A DNA stretch of 64,000 nucleotides, taken from assembly GCA_003149635.1 (NCBI GenBank), contig QCWI01000011.1, positions 80,465-144,464 of the forward strand. Reading direction: 5' to 3'. Origin of the DNA: Fluviicola sp. XM-24bin1. GTDB lineage: Bacteria; Bacteroidota; Bacteroidia; Flavobacteriales_D; Crocinitomicaceae. The notes beneath the pieces are model-generated. The model did not search any database and was not told the origin of the DNA. It worked only from the letters and a program-made list of their open reading frames with translations. This document shows, piece after piece, positions 52,486 to 60,901 of the stretch (position 1 is its first letter; every line of letters starts with the position of its first letter). The position numbers and the translations under genes were made by a program.

Positions 52486-53436
52486 TTAATGTCCTTTAGC
52501 GGCCAAATAACGCTCTGCATCCAATGCAGCCATACATCCAGTTCCCGCAGCAGTTACTGCTTGTCGGTAAACATGATCAGCTGCATCTCCAGCAACGAAT
52601 ACCCCCGGCACGTTTGTTAATGAAGTTCCTGGTTTTTCGTATTTGATGTACCCTGTTTCATCTAAGTTGATGTAATCTGCAAAAATGTCTGTATTCGGCT
52701 TGTGACCGATCGCAACGAAGAATCCAGTTGCTTCAATTGTTGACTCTTCTCCTGTTTTATTGTTCTTCACGCGAACACCAGTAACAACTTGTCCATCACC
52801 CAAAACTTCTTCCGTTTCGGTATTGTAAAGGATTTCAATATTCTCAGTGTTTTTCACTCGCTCTGCCATGATCTTAGATGCACGGAACTCGTCACGACGT
52901 ACCAACATCGTCACTTTCTCACACAATTTCGATAGGTAGTGCGCCTCTTCACAAGCTGAATCACCAGCTCCAACGATCACAGTTTTCTGTCCACGGTAGA
53001 AGAATCCATCACATACCGCACAGGCAGAAACGCCCCCTCCAAGTTGTAAGTACTTCTGCTCACTTTCAAGTCCTAGGTATTTTGCCGAAGCTCCTGTAGA
53101 TATAATCACAGTATCCGCGTGAATCTCGTGACCGTCTTCTGTCCAAGCTTTGTGCACTTCTCCAGAGAAATCCACTTTTGTGATGAAACCAAAACGAACG
53201 TCAGTTTCAAATCTTTCCGCTTGTTTCTGCAATTGAACCATCATATCTGGCCCCGTAACTCCCTCAGGGTATCCTGGGAAGTTTTCCACTTCGTTCGTAG
53301 TTGTCAACTGCCCTCCAGGCTGCATTCCCTGATACAAAACAGGCTTCATGTCAGCACGTGCTGCGTAGATTGCCGCTGTGTAACCAGCTGGCCCTGATCC
53401 AATTATTAAACACGTTACTTTTTCTATATCGCTCAT
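52486..53436 (-). CDS. trxB: Thioredoxin-disulfide reductase
   Basis: FAD/NADPH-dependent reductase that regenerates thioredoxin. The 316 residues have the FAD motif IIGSGPAGYTAA (11-22), the redox-active pair C139-AVC142-DG, the NADPH motif VGAGDSACEEA (155-165) and the C-terminal GVFVAGDAADHVYRQA. The start is supported by a full promoter at 53474-53502. Convergent with the DUF4328 pseudogenes. Confidence 0.97.
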   Translation of the reverse strand: MSDIEKVTCLIIGSGPAGYTAAIYAARADMKPVLYQGMQPGGQLTTTNEVENFPGYPEGVTGPDMMVQLQKQAERFETDVRFGFITKVDFSGEVHKAWTEDGHEIHADTVIISTGASAKYLGLESEQKYLQLGGGVSACAVCDGFFYRGQKTVIVGAGDSACEEAHYLSKLCEKVTMLVRRDEFRASKIMAERVKNTENIEILYNTETEEVLGDGQVVTGVRVKNNKTGEESTIEATGFFVAIGHKPNTDIFADYINLDETGYIKYEKPGTSLTNVPGVFVAGDAADHVYRQAVTAAGTGCMAALDAERYLAAKGH

Positions 53437-53473
53437 CGTATAATGACTCTTGGTTAACTAAAAATTTGACTTA

Positions 53474-53502
53474 CAAAATTAGCATTTAGACGGACATCAC
53501 AA
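53474..53502 (-). promoter_or_regulatory. Promoter of trxB (TTG-N18-TAATTTTG)
   Basis: On the minus strand TTG (53502-53500) and TAATTTTG (53481-53474) are 18 bases apart, 37 bases upstream of the trxB start. Confidence 0.6.
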
Positions 53503-53624
53503 TATTGTCTTACGATTCTCGTATTTATGTAGGAATGCAAGAATTTTATCTGCATTTGATGACTACTTAATTTGTTATTCATTAAAAGAACACTAGATTT
53601 GTAGCCGCTTTTTGCACCCATTAT

Positions 53625-55139
53625 ATGCTTGATACCGAATTATACGAGGCCAAGACCTTATATCCTTTTCAACGAGAATCCGTAGACAAAATCCTAGAGG
53701 AGGTTTCCACTAACGGACAGGATTTCAACTTGTTATTCCAGTTACCTACGGGAGGTGGTAAGACAGTGATTTTCTCTGAAATCGCACGTAAATACATTGA
53801 AACGTTCAAGCGTAAAGTCTTGATCTTAACACACCGTATTGAGCTATCTGTTCAGACTTCTCGTCAATTGCAGGCAATTAAGGTGAATAACAAGGTTATT
53901 AACAGTGAAGTAAAGGAGATTCCAGATCAAAATGAGTTCCAGTGCTTTATCGCTATGGTTGAGACCTTGAACAATCGTTTGAATGATAATGAGAACTTCA
54001 TTGAAGATATCGGACTGGTGATCGTGGATGAGGCGCACTACAACAGTTTCCGTAAGATCTTCCAATTCTACGGAGACGCTAATATCCTTGGTGTAACTGC
54101 GACGCCTTTGAGCAGCAACAAAGCGCTTCCATTGAACGACAACTACAATAAGTTATTGGTAGGAGAGAGCATCGCTTCTTTAATAGAAGGCGGCTATCTT
54201 GCTGATGCTGAATCCTATACGTACGACGTTAATCTTCACGGATTGAAGATCGGATCAAATGGTGACTTTACTGTAAACAGTTCAGATGTTGTCTATGGAA
54301 ACTATTTCATGCAGGAGAAATTGTTATTTGCTTACGAAGAAGTAGCTGTAGGAGATAAAACCTTGATTTTCAACTCGGGTATTGAAACATCGATGCGTGT
54401 GGAGGAAACTTTCAAGAAGCGCGGATACAAAATCCGTCACTTAGATTCCACTTTTAGTGATAAAGACCGTAAAGAAGTATTGAAATGGTTCAAAGAAACC
54501 GATGATGCGATTCTGACTTCAGTTGGGATTCTTACTACTGGATTCGATGAGCCAACCGTAGAAACGATCATTTTGAACCGTGCAACGCGCTCACTTACGC
54601 TATACCACCAGATGATTGGTCGTGGTTCGCGACGTTTGCCAAAGAAAGATAAGTTCAAGCTGATTGACTTAGGAAATAACGTACGTCGTTTCGGATTGTG
54701 GCAAGATTATTTGAACTGGCAAGATGCCTTCCGTTTCCCGGATCGCTTCTTAGAATCACGCTTGAGTGAAGCAGAAGATCTCGAGTTTGAAGTAGAATAT
54801 GAATTCAACCGAAACGTTCGTGAAGCCTTTGGTGACACGACAATCATGGATGAATTCAGCATTAAAGATGTGTACTACGAATGCATCGATAACGGCGAAA
54901 AAGGGAAGGAGGCCGTAGAGAAATCTATGGAAAACCACTACGATGCGATCATGAAAGTAGCTGAAGATTATTTCCATGGATTGGAATTGCTTGATTTTCT
55001 GAATGACCACATTGAACACCGTCTCAAGCATTACACAAAGTGCATCACGAAGAGTACGCCGAATTACCTGAAATATCTGAAAGAGACGTACCAACGACAA
55101 TTGCGTCAGAAACTGCGTGCGAACTTGGAGGATGAGTGA
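53625..55139 (+). CDS. DEAD/DEAH-box superfamily 2 helicase
   Basis: A 504-residue helicase. Motif I is LPTGGGKTVIFSEIA (about 43-57), motif II VDEAHYN (about 134-140, a DEAH variant), motif III GVTATPLS, and motif VI GRGSRRLPKK near 327-336. A Q-motif-like YPFQRESVDKIL precedes them. A C-terminal extension (about 360-504) of charged helices is not a domain I can name. The order suggests a type III restriction/SSL2-like DNA or RNA helicase acting alone; no restriction or methyltransferase subunit is adjacent, so a defence role is not supported. A purine-rich gap follows. Confidence 0.88.
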   Translation: MLDTELYEAKTLYPFQRESVDKILEEVSTNGQDFNLLFQLPTGGGKTVIFSEIARKYIETFKRKVLILTHRIELSVQTSRQLQAIKVNNKVINSEVKEIPDQNEFQCFIAMVETLNNRLNDNENFIEDIGLVIVDEAHYNSFRKIFQFYGDANILGVTATPLSSNKALPLNDNYNKLLVGESIASLIEGGYLADAESYTYDVNLHGLKIGSNGDFTVNSSDVVYGNYFMQEKLLFAYEEVAVGDKTLIFNSGIETSMRVEETFKKRGYKIRHLDSTFSDKDRKEVLKWFKETDDAILTSVGILTTGFDEPTVETIILNRATRSLTLYHQMIGRGSRRLPKKDKFKLIDLGNNVRRFGLWQDYLNWQDAFRFPDRFLESRLSEAEDLEFEVEYEFNRNVREAFGDTTIMDEFSIKDVYYECIDNGEKGKEAVEKSMENHYDAIMKVAEDYFHGLELLDFLNDHIEHRLKHYTKCITKSTPNYLKYLKETYQRQLRQKLRANLEDE

Positions 55140-55328
55140 TTTGGAATAGTAAAGACTAAAAGAACAAAGGGAATAGATTTGAATTTCTTTCATCTTTCCT
55201 CTTTAAGCGACTACAAGGAGCAGTCTTTTCTCATTCTTCTTTGAGCGCAGCAATCTTTCATCTTTTTATGGATTCTGAACCTTTCTGCATCTCATGTGTA
55301 CGTAACGATAACAACCAAACGTACAACC

Positions 55329-56276
55329 ATGAAATACTTCAGCATTCCCGAGCCTTGTTCTGAGAATTGGAACGAGATGACTTCAACCGAAAAGGGCGCT
55401 TTCTGCCAGAAATGTTCCAACGAAGTTCACGACGTCAGCAAAATGTCGAATGGCGAGATCATCCAATTGATTGCCTCTGAGAAAAAGATTCCTTGTATGC
55501 GTATGACTCCGTCTCAAGAGCGTACACTAAACATGGATTTTAAATTGATGCATCAATCCCAGAAGCGCAATATGCAACGGGCGATGCTTTTTTCTTTGTT
55601 GGTAGTATTCGGTTTCACTTTGTTCAGCTGTAATAATGCACAACAGATCCACGAACGGAATCTTTTGGAATCTGCAGCGGTTCAATTGGTTGAAATGGCT
55701 GACAATGCACAATCAGAAGCGCAAAAGGCTATTGAATTGAAAGAATCAGAAAACGAATCCCATGAACTTGAGGTAAAACAATTAGAGCGAGTAGAAGATA
55801 TTGAATCGATTCATCAAGAACTTTTGGTATTAGGCGAGCCAGCCATGTCATTGGAAATCGTTTATGAAGAATGTGTGATCGACGAAAAGCGCGTAGAAAT
55901 AGCTGAGGAGTATCACACGATGGGAGTCCCAATTATGTACGAACGTCTTGAGCTTCCAACAGTGATCGAAGTCGAAGCTGTACAAATTTCGAAAGAGGGT
56001 TCAAACCTTCCAGAAGTCTTTTCTGCATTGACATTCCCGAATCCTGCGACCACATCAACTACTTTAAAAGTTGAATTGCCAAATCAAACCGAAAGTTTAG
56101 GCATCCGCTTGTTAGATATGAATGGTAGAGTGTTGCAAAACATTAATGACAAAGCAGCAGACGCCGGAGTTCATGAGTTCCGCATTGATTTGATGGATCT
56201 AAAGCCGGCGTACTACTTAATTGATGTGCGCTACAACGATCAACACGAAGTCGTACGATTGAGCAAAGCGCAATAA
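55329..56276 (+). CDS. Protein with N-terminal Cys motif, internal membrane segment and T9SS C-terminal domain
   Basis: A 315-residue protein. The N-terminus is the Bacteroidota-type SIPEPCSENW and GAFCQKCSNEVHDVS module (Cys10, 26, 29, 56), normally cytosolic and often found before TonB-linked parts. A hydrophobic segment with lipobox-like end (FSLLVVFGFTLFSC, about 87-101) comes next, then an acidic, helical region. Residues 236-315 are a type A T9SS sorting domain: FPNPATTSTTLKVELP, IRLLDMNGRVLQ and YYLIDVRY. No N-terminal signal peptide is present. The start at 55329 was chosen because the module begins there; an earlier ATG adds eleven residues. It abuts the convergent lipoprotein gene. 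Confidence 0.8.
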   Translation: MKYFSIPEPCSENWNEMTSTEKGAFCQKCSNEVHDVSKMSNGEIIQLIASEKKIPCMRMTPSQERTLNMDFKLMHQSQKRNMQRAMLFSLLVVFGFTLFSCNNAQQIHERNLLESAAVQLVEMADNAQSEAQKAIELKESENESHELEVKQLERVEDIESIHQELLVLGEPAMSLEIVYEECVIDEKRVEIAEEYHTMGVPIMYERLELPTVIEVEAVQISKEGSNLPEVFSALTFPNPATTSTTLKVELPNQTESLGIRLLDMNGRVLQNINDKAADAGVHEFRIDLMDLKPAYYLIDVRYNDQHEVVRLSKAQ

Positions 56277-56888
56277 TTAGAAGGTCAAATTAATAATCGT
56301 CGTATCGAAAGCACTCGTCACGGCATCTTTCAAGCCTGTGAATCCTCCGGCATTGTATGTGTATGAATACGTTGTATTCCCGTCATTCGGACAATAAATA
56401 ATTGTATCCAGAGGTCCTGAGAGTGTTACGGCATCAGCAGTACAGCACTCCGTGCAGCCGACCTTACCTTGTTGTTTAGTGTAGGTCACGGAGCCATTTC
56501 CTGAAGTAACAAAATGCAATCCTGCCCAGGATTTAGCCGTGGTGTTGTAGTTTCGCACATTATCTTCTTCAATAGTCAATTCTGTTAGGGGAATACTTAC
56601 CTCTTTGCCGAAGTATCCGTCCTTGCGAATCTCTAGAACATAATTATCTACAGGATTTCTTGAGAAAGTAAACGAATAGGAGCCATCACTCCCAATAGTT
56701 GTCGTTCCTAACAAATTAGTGGAGCCTCCACCAGCTTCAACCTCATAGAGCTTAACAGTAGCTCCCGAGAGGGTCATATTGAAGGTGGCATCGTAGATAG
56801 TTCCTTTAAGAACCATATCGGCACGTCCTTTCTTACAGGCAGTTAGGCCGAATCCGAGTATAAAAATGAAGATAGTTGCGAATCTCAT
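56277..56888 (-). CDS. Lipoprotein with carboxypeptidase-regulatory-like domain
   Basis: A 203-residue lipoprotein (MRFATIFIFILGFGLTAC, lipobox at Cys18). Residues 25-115 form a beta sandwich of the carboxypeptidase-regulatory type (KGTIYDATFNMTLSGATVKL, SDGSYSFTFSRN, VLEIRKDGYFGKE). The rest is Thr/Gly-rich with CTECC (about 146-150) and no known motif. Its stop lies one base from that of the T9SS protein gene. No promoter consensus was found upstream. Confidence 0.8.
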   Translation of the reverse strand: MRFATIFIFILGFGLTACKKGRADMVLKGTIYDATFNMTLSGATVKLYEVEAGGGSTNLLGTTTIGSDGSYSFTFSRNPVDNYVLEIRKDGYFGKEVSIPLTELTIEEDNVRNYNTTAKSWAGLHFVTSGNGSVTYTKQQGKVGCTECCTADAVTLSGPLDTIIYCPNDGNTTYSYTYNAGGFTGLKDAVTSAFDTTIINLTF

Positions 56889-57052
56889 ATCTCAAAAATG
56901 CAAAATTTGTTTCAGCTAATGCCGCACTATAGCTAAAGTGTTGAGAGTAATGAATAAAGCGTTGTTAATATTTAGTGTACAATAGTTTTTAACAAAAATT
57001 ATCATCGGACAAGTATTTTGCTATATTTAGGACGTAACTTAAATCTATTATT

Positions 57053-57472
57053 ATGTCAGAAACGCTAGACAACACGGCAGCAGAGTCAGCAAAAAGACCT
57101 GCATTTTTAACGGTTCTTTGTATTTTAACTTTTATCGGAAGCGGACTTAGTGCACTAATTTACCTATTGGCAACAATTGCTTTTGGTGTAGTTGGAGGGA
57201 TGTTTGAAAGTATCCCAGGAATGGATGTTTTTGCTGACGCAGGAATGGCCTTCTTTGCGATTTACTTCGTTCTTGCAGCTGTTTCATTGTTTGGGGCTAT
57301 CCAAATGTGGAAGTTGAAGAAAAATGGATTCTACATGTACGCTGGTGCGAATGTTGTTGGATTCTTGCTACCTATGTTTATGATTGAAGGAATGCCATTC
57401 AACGTAATGGGATTTGTTTTCTTAGCATTGTGGATCACCCTTTACGGATTGAACTTGAAGCACATGAGCTAA
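57053..57472 (+). CDS. Four-helix membrane protein, paralogue 1 of cluster
   Basis: A 139-residue protein with a short acidic N-terminus and four helices. The shared pattern of the cluster is RPAFLTVLCILTFIGSG, LKKNGFYMYAGANVVG and a terminal YGLNLKHMS. Function unknown. It is separated from the next paralogue by a strong terminator, so it is its own unit. The 164-base upstream gap shows no clean TAnnTTTG. Confidence 0.8.
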   Translation: MSETLDNTAAESAKRPAFLTVLCILTFIGSGLSALIYLLATIAFGVVGGMFESIPGMDVFADAGMAFFAIYFVLAAVSLFGAIQMWKLKKNGFYMYAGANVVGFLLPMFMIEGMPFNVMGFVFLALWITLYGLNLKHMS

Positions 57473-57490
57473 GTTCATTTGAAATAATTG

Positions 57491-57525
57491 AAACCCTGAC
57501 ATCGAAAGATCGTCAGGGTTTTTTT
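57491..57525 (+). terminator. Intrinsic terminator after the first four-helix protein gene
   Basis: AAACCCTGAC and GTCAGGGTTT form a 10-bp stem around ATCGAAAGATC, followed by seven T. Confidence 0.9.
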
Positions 57526-57639
57526 ATGCCCTAAAATTTCCCATTCGCATCGTTAATTACTTTTCATAAGTTGGTAGGTAATTCTGTATTTCGCGTTAAA
57601 TGTGTTCGTATTTTTATTGCGAACTATTGAACAACACAA

Positions 57640-58128
57640 ATGGAAGAGACTACATTAGACAATCTTGGTGACGAACAACCACAACAAAGACCTGTATTTT
57701 TAACTGTATTATGCATCCTTACTTGGGTAGGGTCTGGAATTGGGTTTCTAGGTGGACTTGTGGGATTCTTTACGAATCAAGCAGAGAACTATAAAGAAAT
57801 CATCAACACTCCGGGCGCCGAAGATATCATGGGAACTATGGCTTCCTATGAAGAGTATCTATTTTGGACAAACCTGAGTAACGGAATTGGAATACTCGTG
57901 GCAGCGCTGTGTATTTTTGGTGCCGTTTTTATGTACCAACTAAAAAAGAACGGATTCTACATTTACCTTGGAGGATGTGTTTTATCCACTGCAATATCCT
58001 TCTTAGCCATGTCACATTTGATGCCTTCTGGCTTGGCATGGGTTGGATATATCACAGTCATCCTGAGCACTCTTGTATCTGTAGCATTCATCGTAATGTA
58101 CGGAGTGAACTTAAAACACATGAAATAA
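57640..58128 (+). CDS. Four-helix membrane protein, paralogue 2 of cluster
   Basis: A 162-residue paralogue of the gene at 57053: RPVFLTVLCILTWVGSG, LKKNGFYIYLGGCVLS and terminal YGVNLKHMK. It is longer in the first outer loop (TNQAENYKEIINTPGAED). It leads a run of closely spaced genes; the next begins one base after its stop. Function unknown. Confidence 0.8.
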   Translation: MEETTLDNLGDEQPQQRPVFLTVLCILTWVGSGIGFLGGLVGFFTNQAENYKEIINTPGAEDIMGTMASYEEYLFWTNLSNGIGILVAALCIFGAVFMYQLKKNGFYIYLGGCVLSTAISFLAMSHLMPSGLAWVGYITVILSTLVSVAFIVMYGVNLKHMK

Positions 58129-58129
58129 G

Positions 58130-58477
58130 ATGACAGAGAACAACGATAGCCTAGACCTTGATAACGAGTTAAAAAGTTTCAACACAGAGACTGGAACCGA
58201 AGGAGAATTGCCCTACGCAGTGGCGACACTAGTATTGGGAATCCTTTCCATCCTTGGTTGTTTTACGTACGGAATCATTGGATTGATTTGTGGGATCATC
58301 GCACTTTCATTGCACTCTAAAGACAAAAGCATGTACGAAAAAAACAAAGCGTTTTATGATAAATCCTACAAAGTAGCAAGCGCTGGAAACGTTTGTGCCA
58401 TTATTGGAACGGTTCTTTCAGCAATTGGATTGTTATTCCTATTACTTCTGATTGCTGGGGTAGCTTTGAACGGTTAG
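58130..58477 (+). CDS. Two-helix membrane protein, DUF4190/CCC-motif type
   Basis: A 115-residue protein with an acidic N-terminus and helices at about 28-60 and 86-113: VATLVLGILSILGCFTYGII and ICAIIGTVLSAIGLLFLLLL-like segments. The GLICGIIALSLHSKDK linker is typical of short DUF4190-like proteins. Function unknown. It lies one base after the previous gene and five bases before the interrupted DUF2752 gene. Confidence 0.75.
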   Translation: MTENNDSLDLDNELKSFNTETGTEGELPYAVATLVLGILSILGCFTYGIIGLICGIIALSLHSKDKSMYEKNKAFYDKSYKVASAGNVCAIIGTVLSAIGLLFLLLLIAGVALNG

Positions 58478-58481
58478 CGAT

Positions 58482-58760
58482 ATGCTTGAGTGCAGTTGGA
58501 AACAAGAATATGGCATTGATTGCTTGACCTGTGGCTTTCAGAGATCACTTTAGCTTCTAATCAAAGGGGAATTTGTAGAAAGTTTTCTGATGTTTCCTGC
58601 AACGATTCCTTTCTTGCTGACCATTCTAATTGCTGCTTTTTACGTCTGGAAGCGATCCAAAAATGGACATAAATGGATCATTTCCATGTTTAGTCTCACG
58701 ACCGCATTGATTCTGATTAATTACTCAGTCAAAATTGCAAACGGTTCTTTAATGCATTAA
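58482..58760 (+). pseudogene. DUF2752 membrane-protein gene with an in-frame TAG
   Basis: A 92-codon frame from ATG 58482 to TAA 58758-58760 carries one in-frame TAG at 58551-58553. The DUF2752 signature is intact on both sides: GIDCLTCGFQRSL before the stop and LLIKGEFVESFLMFPATIPF after it, then two helices. The stop falls at a hydrophobic position of the family. The frame does not shift. Its final TAA overlaps the ATG of the next gene (TAATG), as if the two were translated in tandem. Confidence 0.75.
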
Positions 58761-59203
58761 TGATGGATGAAAACGACGCTTTAGAAGACTTTGACGTTCT
58801 AGACGAAAATCTAGATAGCACACCGGCAGATGCCCCTATACCAAGAACATTGCTGGCTCTTTGCATTCTTACTTTTGTAGGGAGCGCTTTCATTCTGTTC
58901 AAAGATTTCATCACGTATCAAATCCTAGAGGGAGAAGCAGATTTGCCTATGGTGTATGCCGCAGAAGTTATCGCGTGCCTAGGAAGTGTTGTCGCTGGAA
59001 TCCTCATGCTTCTGAGGAAAATGGCTGGTTTTTACATCTACGTAGCGGGCAACATCCTCTATATTGCAGCCATCCTTTGGTACTGGCTGGGAATTATGAA
59101 TTTTGATCTCAACCCTTGGACAATGATACTTATCTTTGCATACGTAGCTGCGCCCATTGGATTTATCATTATGTACAGTTATCACAAAAAATACCTTCAT
59201 TAA
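58760..59203 (+). CDS. Four-helix membrane protein, paralogue 3 of cluster
   Basis: A 147-residue relative of the genes at 57053 and 57640: an acidic N-terminus (MMDENDALEDFDVLDENLD), PRTLLALCILTFVGSAF, RKMAGFYIYVAGNILY and a terminal IIMYSYHKKYLH. It is more divergent than the other two. Its ATG overlaps the stop of the interrupted DUF2752 gene by one base (a second ATG follows at 58763). It precedes ettA by 12 bases. Function unknown. Confidence 0.78.
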   Translation: MMDENDALEDFDVLDENLDSTPADAPIPRTLLALCILTFVGSAFILFKDFITYQILEGEADLPMVYAAEVIACLGSVVAGILMLLRKMAGFYIYVAGNILYIAAILWYWLGIMNFDLNPWTMILIFAYVAAPIGFIIMYSYHKKYLH

Positions 59204-59215
59204 ACGATACTAATT

Positions 59216-60901
59216 ATGTCAGACGACAAGAAAATTATATTCTCAATGGTCGGTGTGTCTAAAAGCACGCCTGCCGGAAAACAAATCATTAAGGACATTT
59301 ACCTGTCTTTCTTCTATGGAGCAAAAATCGGAATCATCGGTTTGAACGGATCCGGTAAATCCACCGTAATGAAAATTATCGCTGGATTGGATCAGGCCTA
59401 CCACGGGGATGTCGTGTTCTCGGATGGTTATACCGTTGGATATCTACCTCAGGAGCCAGAACTTGATCCAACCAAAACAGTGAAGGAAATTGTAATGGAA
59501 GGCGTTCAAGAAACCGTTGATGTATTGAAGGAATACGAAGAGATCAACAATGCTTTCATGGATGAAGAAGTATTGAATGATCCTGATAAAATGGAAAAGC
59601 TCATTGCACGCCAAGGAGAAGTTTCCGATAAAATCGATGCGTTGGATGCTTGGGAGTTGGATACTAAATTGGAGCGAGCAATGGATGCTTTACGCTGTCC
59701 ACCAGACGATCAGCCGATTGAGCAACTTTCAGGAGGAGAGCGCCGTCGTGTAGCATTGTGCCGATTGCTCTTGAAAAATCCAGACATTCTTCTTCTGGAT
59801 GAGCCTACCAACCACTTGGATGCAGAATCAATTGATTGGTTAGAGCAGCATTTGCAGCAATACAAAGGAACTGTGATCGCCGTGACGCACGACCGCTACT
59901 TCCTTGACAACGTTGCGGGATGGATTCTAGAATTGGATCGCGGAGAAGGAATTCCATGGAAAGGAAACTATACTTCTTGGTTGGAGCAGAAATCGAAGCG
60001 CCTGAAAGAAGAGGAGAAACAAGAATCCAAAAGACAAAAAGTTCTCGCACGAGAGCTGGAATGGGTACGCACCAATCCGAAAGGGCGTCACGCGAAAAAC
60101 AAGGCGCGTTTGGCCAACTACGATAAAATGCTCGCAGAAGATGTGAAGTCTAAGGAAGCAACATTGGAGATTCCAATTCCAAACGGACCTCGTCTAGGAA
60201 CAAACGTGATTGACGCGATCAACGTATCCAAAGGATTCGAAGACAAATTGCTCTATGGAGACTTGAATTTCAAATTGCCACCGGCGGGGATTGTAGGGAT
60301 TATCGGGCCGAACGGAGCAGGTAAGACGACCATCTTCAAAATGATTATGGACGAATTGCAACCCGACGGCGGTGAATTCCAGGTAGGAGAGACGGTGAAA
60401 ATCGGATACGTAGATCAAACGCACGAAGACATACATCCAGACAAAACAGTATTTGAAGTGGTGTCTGGAGGAGCGGAATACGTGGAAATTGGCAGTCAGA
60501 AAGTGAACGCACGAGCGTATCTGTCCAAGTTCAACTTCAACGGATCAGATCAAAACAAGAAGGTGGGAGTACTTTCTGGTGGAGAGCGAAACCGCTTGCA
60601 TTTGGCTATGACATTGAAAACCGAAGCAAACGTCTTACTTCTGGATGAGCCTACCAACGATATCGATGTAAACACGCTTCGCGCATTGGAAGAAGGAATT
60701 CAGAATTTCGCGGGATGTGCCGTGGTTATTTCTCACGACCGCTGGTTCCTAGATCGAATTTGTACGCATATCTTGGCATTCGAAGGGGATTCAGAAGTGT
60801 ACTGGTTCGAAGGAACATACACGGATTACGAAGAAAATCGCCGTAAACGCCTGGGAGATCAAGGCCCGAAACGTATCAAGTACAAAAAACTGATCAAGTA
60901 A
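59216..60901 (+). CDS. ettA: Energy-dependent translational throttle protein EttA (ABC-F)
   Basis: Ribosome-associated ABC-F ATPase that gates the first elongation step according to energy state. The 561 residues have two nucleotide-binding domains. NBD1 has GLNGSGKST (42-50), signature LSGGERRR and Walker B LLLDEPTNHLD. NBD2 has GPNGAGKTT (about 361-369), signature LSGGERNR and LLLDEPTNDID. The interdomain linker near residue 270-300 (ELEWVRTNPKGRHAKNKARL) is the EttA PtIM region, which separates it from other ABC-F proteins. It follows paralogue 3 by 12 bases; the next gene begins immediately after its stop. Confidence 0.95.
   Translation: MSDDKKIIFSMVGVSKSTPAGKQIIKDIYLSFFYGAKIGIIGLNGSGKSTVMKIIAGLDQAYHGDVVFSDGYTVGYLPQEPELDPTKTVKEIVMEGVQETVDVLKEYEEINNAFMDEEVLNDPDKMEKLIARQGEVSDKIDALDAWELDTKLERAMDALRCPPDDQPIEQLSGGERRRVALCRLLLKNPDILLLDEPTNHLDAESIDWLEQHLQQYKGTVIAVTHDRYFLDNVAGWILELDRGEGIPWKGNYTSWLEQKSKRLKEEEKQESKRQKVLARELEWVRTNPKGRHAKNKARLANYDKMLAEDVKSKEATLEIPIPNGPRLGTNVIDAINVSKGFEDKLLYGDLNFKLPPAGIVGIIGPNGAGKTTIFKMIMDELQPDGGEFQVGETVKIGYVDQTHEDIHPDKTVFEVVSGGAEYVEIGSQKVNARAYLSKFNFNGSDQNKKVGVLSGGERNRLHLAMTLKTEANVLLLDEPTNDIDVNTLRALEEGIQNFAGCAVVISHDRWFLDRICTHILAFEGDSEVYWFEGTYTDYEENRRKRLGDQGPKRIKYKKLIK

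Noticed and set aside
53625..55139. Helicase as part of a restriction or defence system
   Set aside because: No methyltransferase, nuclease or other defence gene is adjacent; trxB and a T9SS protein flank it.
50909..58760. Genome-wide reassignment of TAG or TGA
   Set aside because: Many intact genes here end in TAG or TGA at the expected family length (pcm, bshA neighbours, the VWA gene, the Smr-coupled protease), so the codons act as normal stops.
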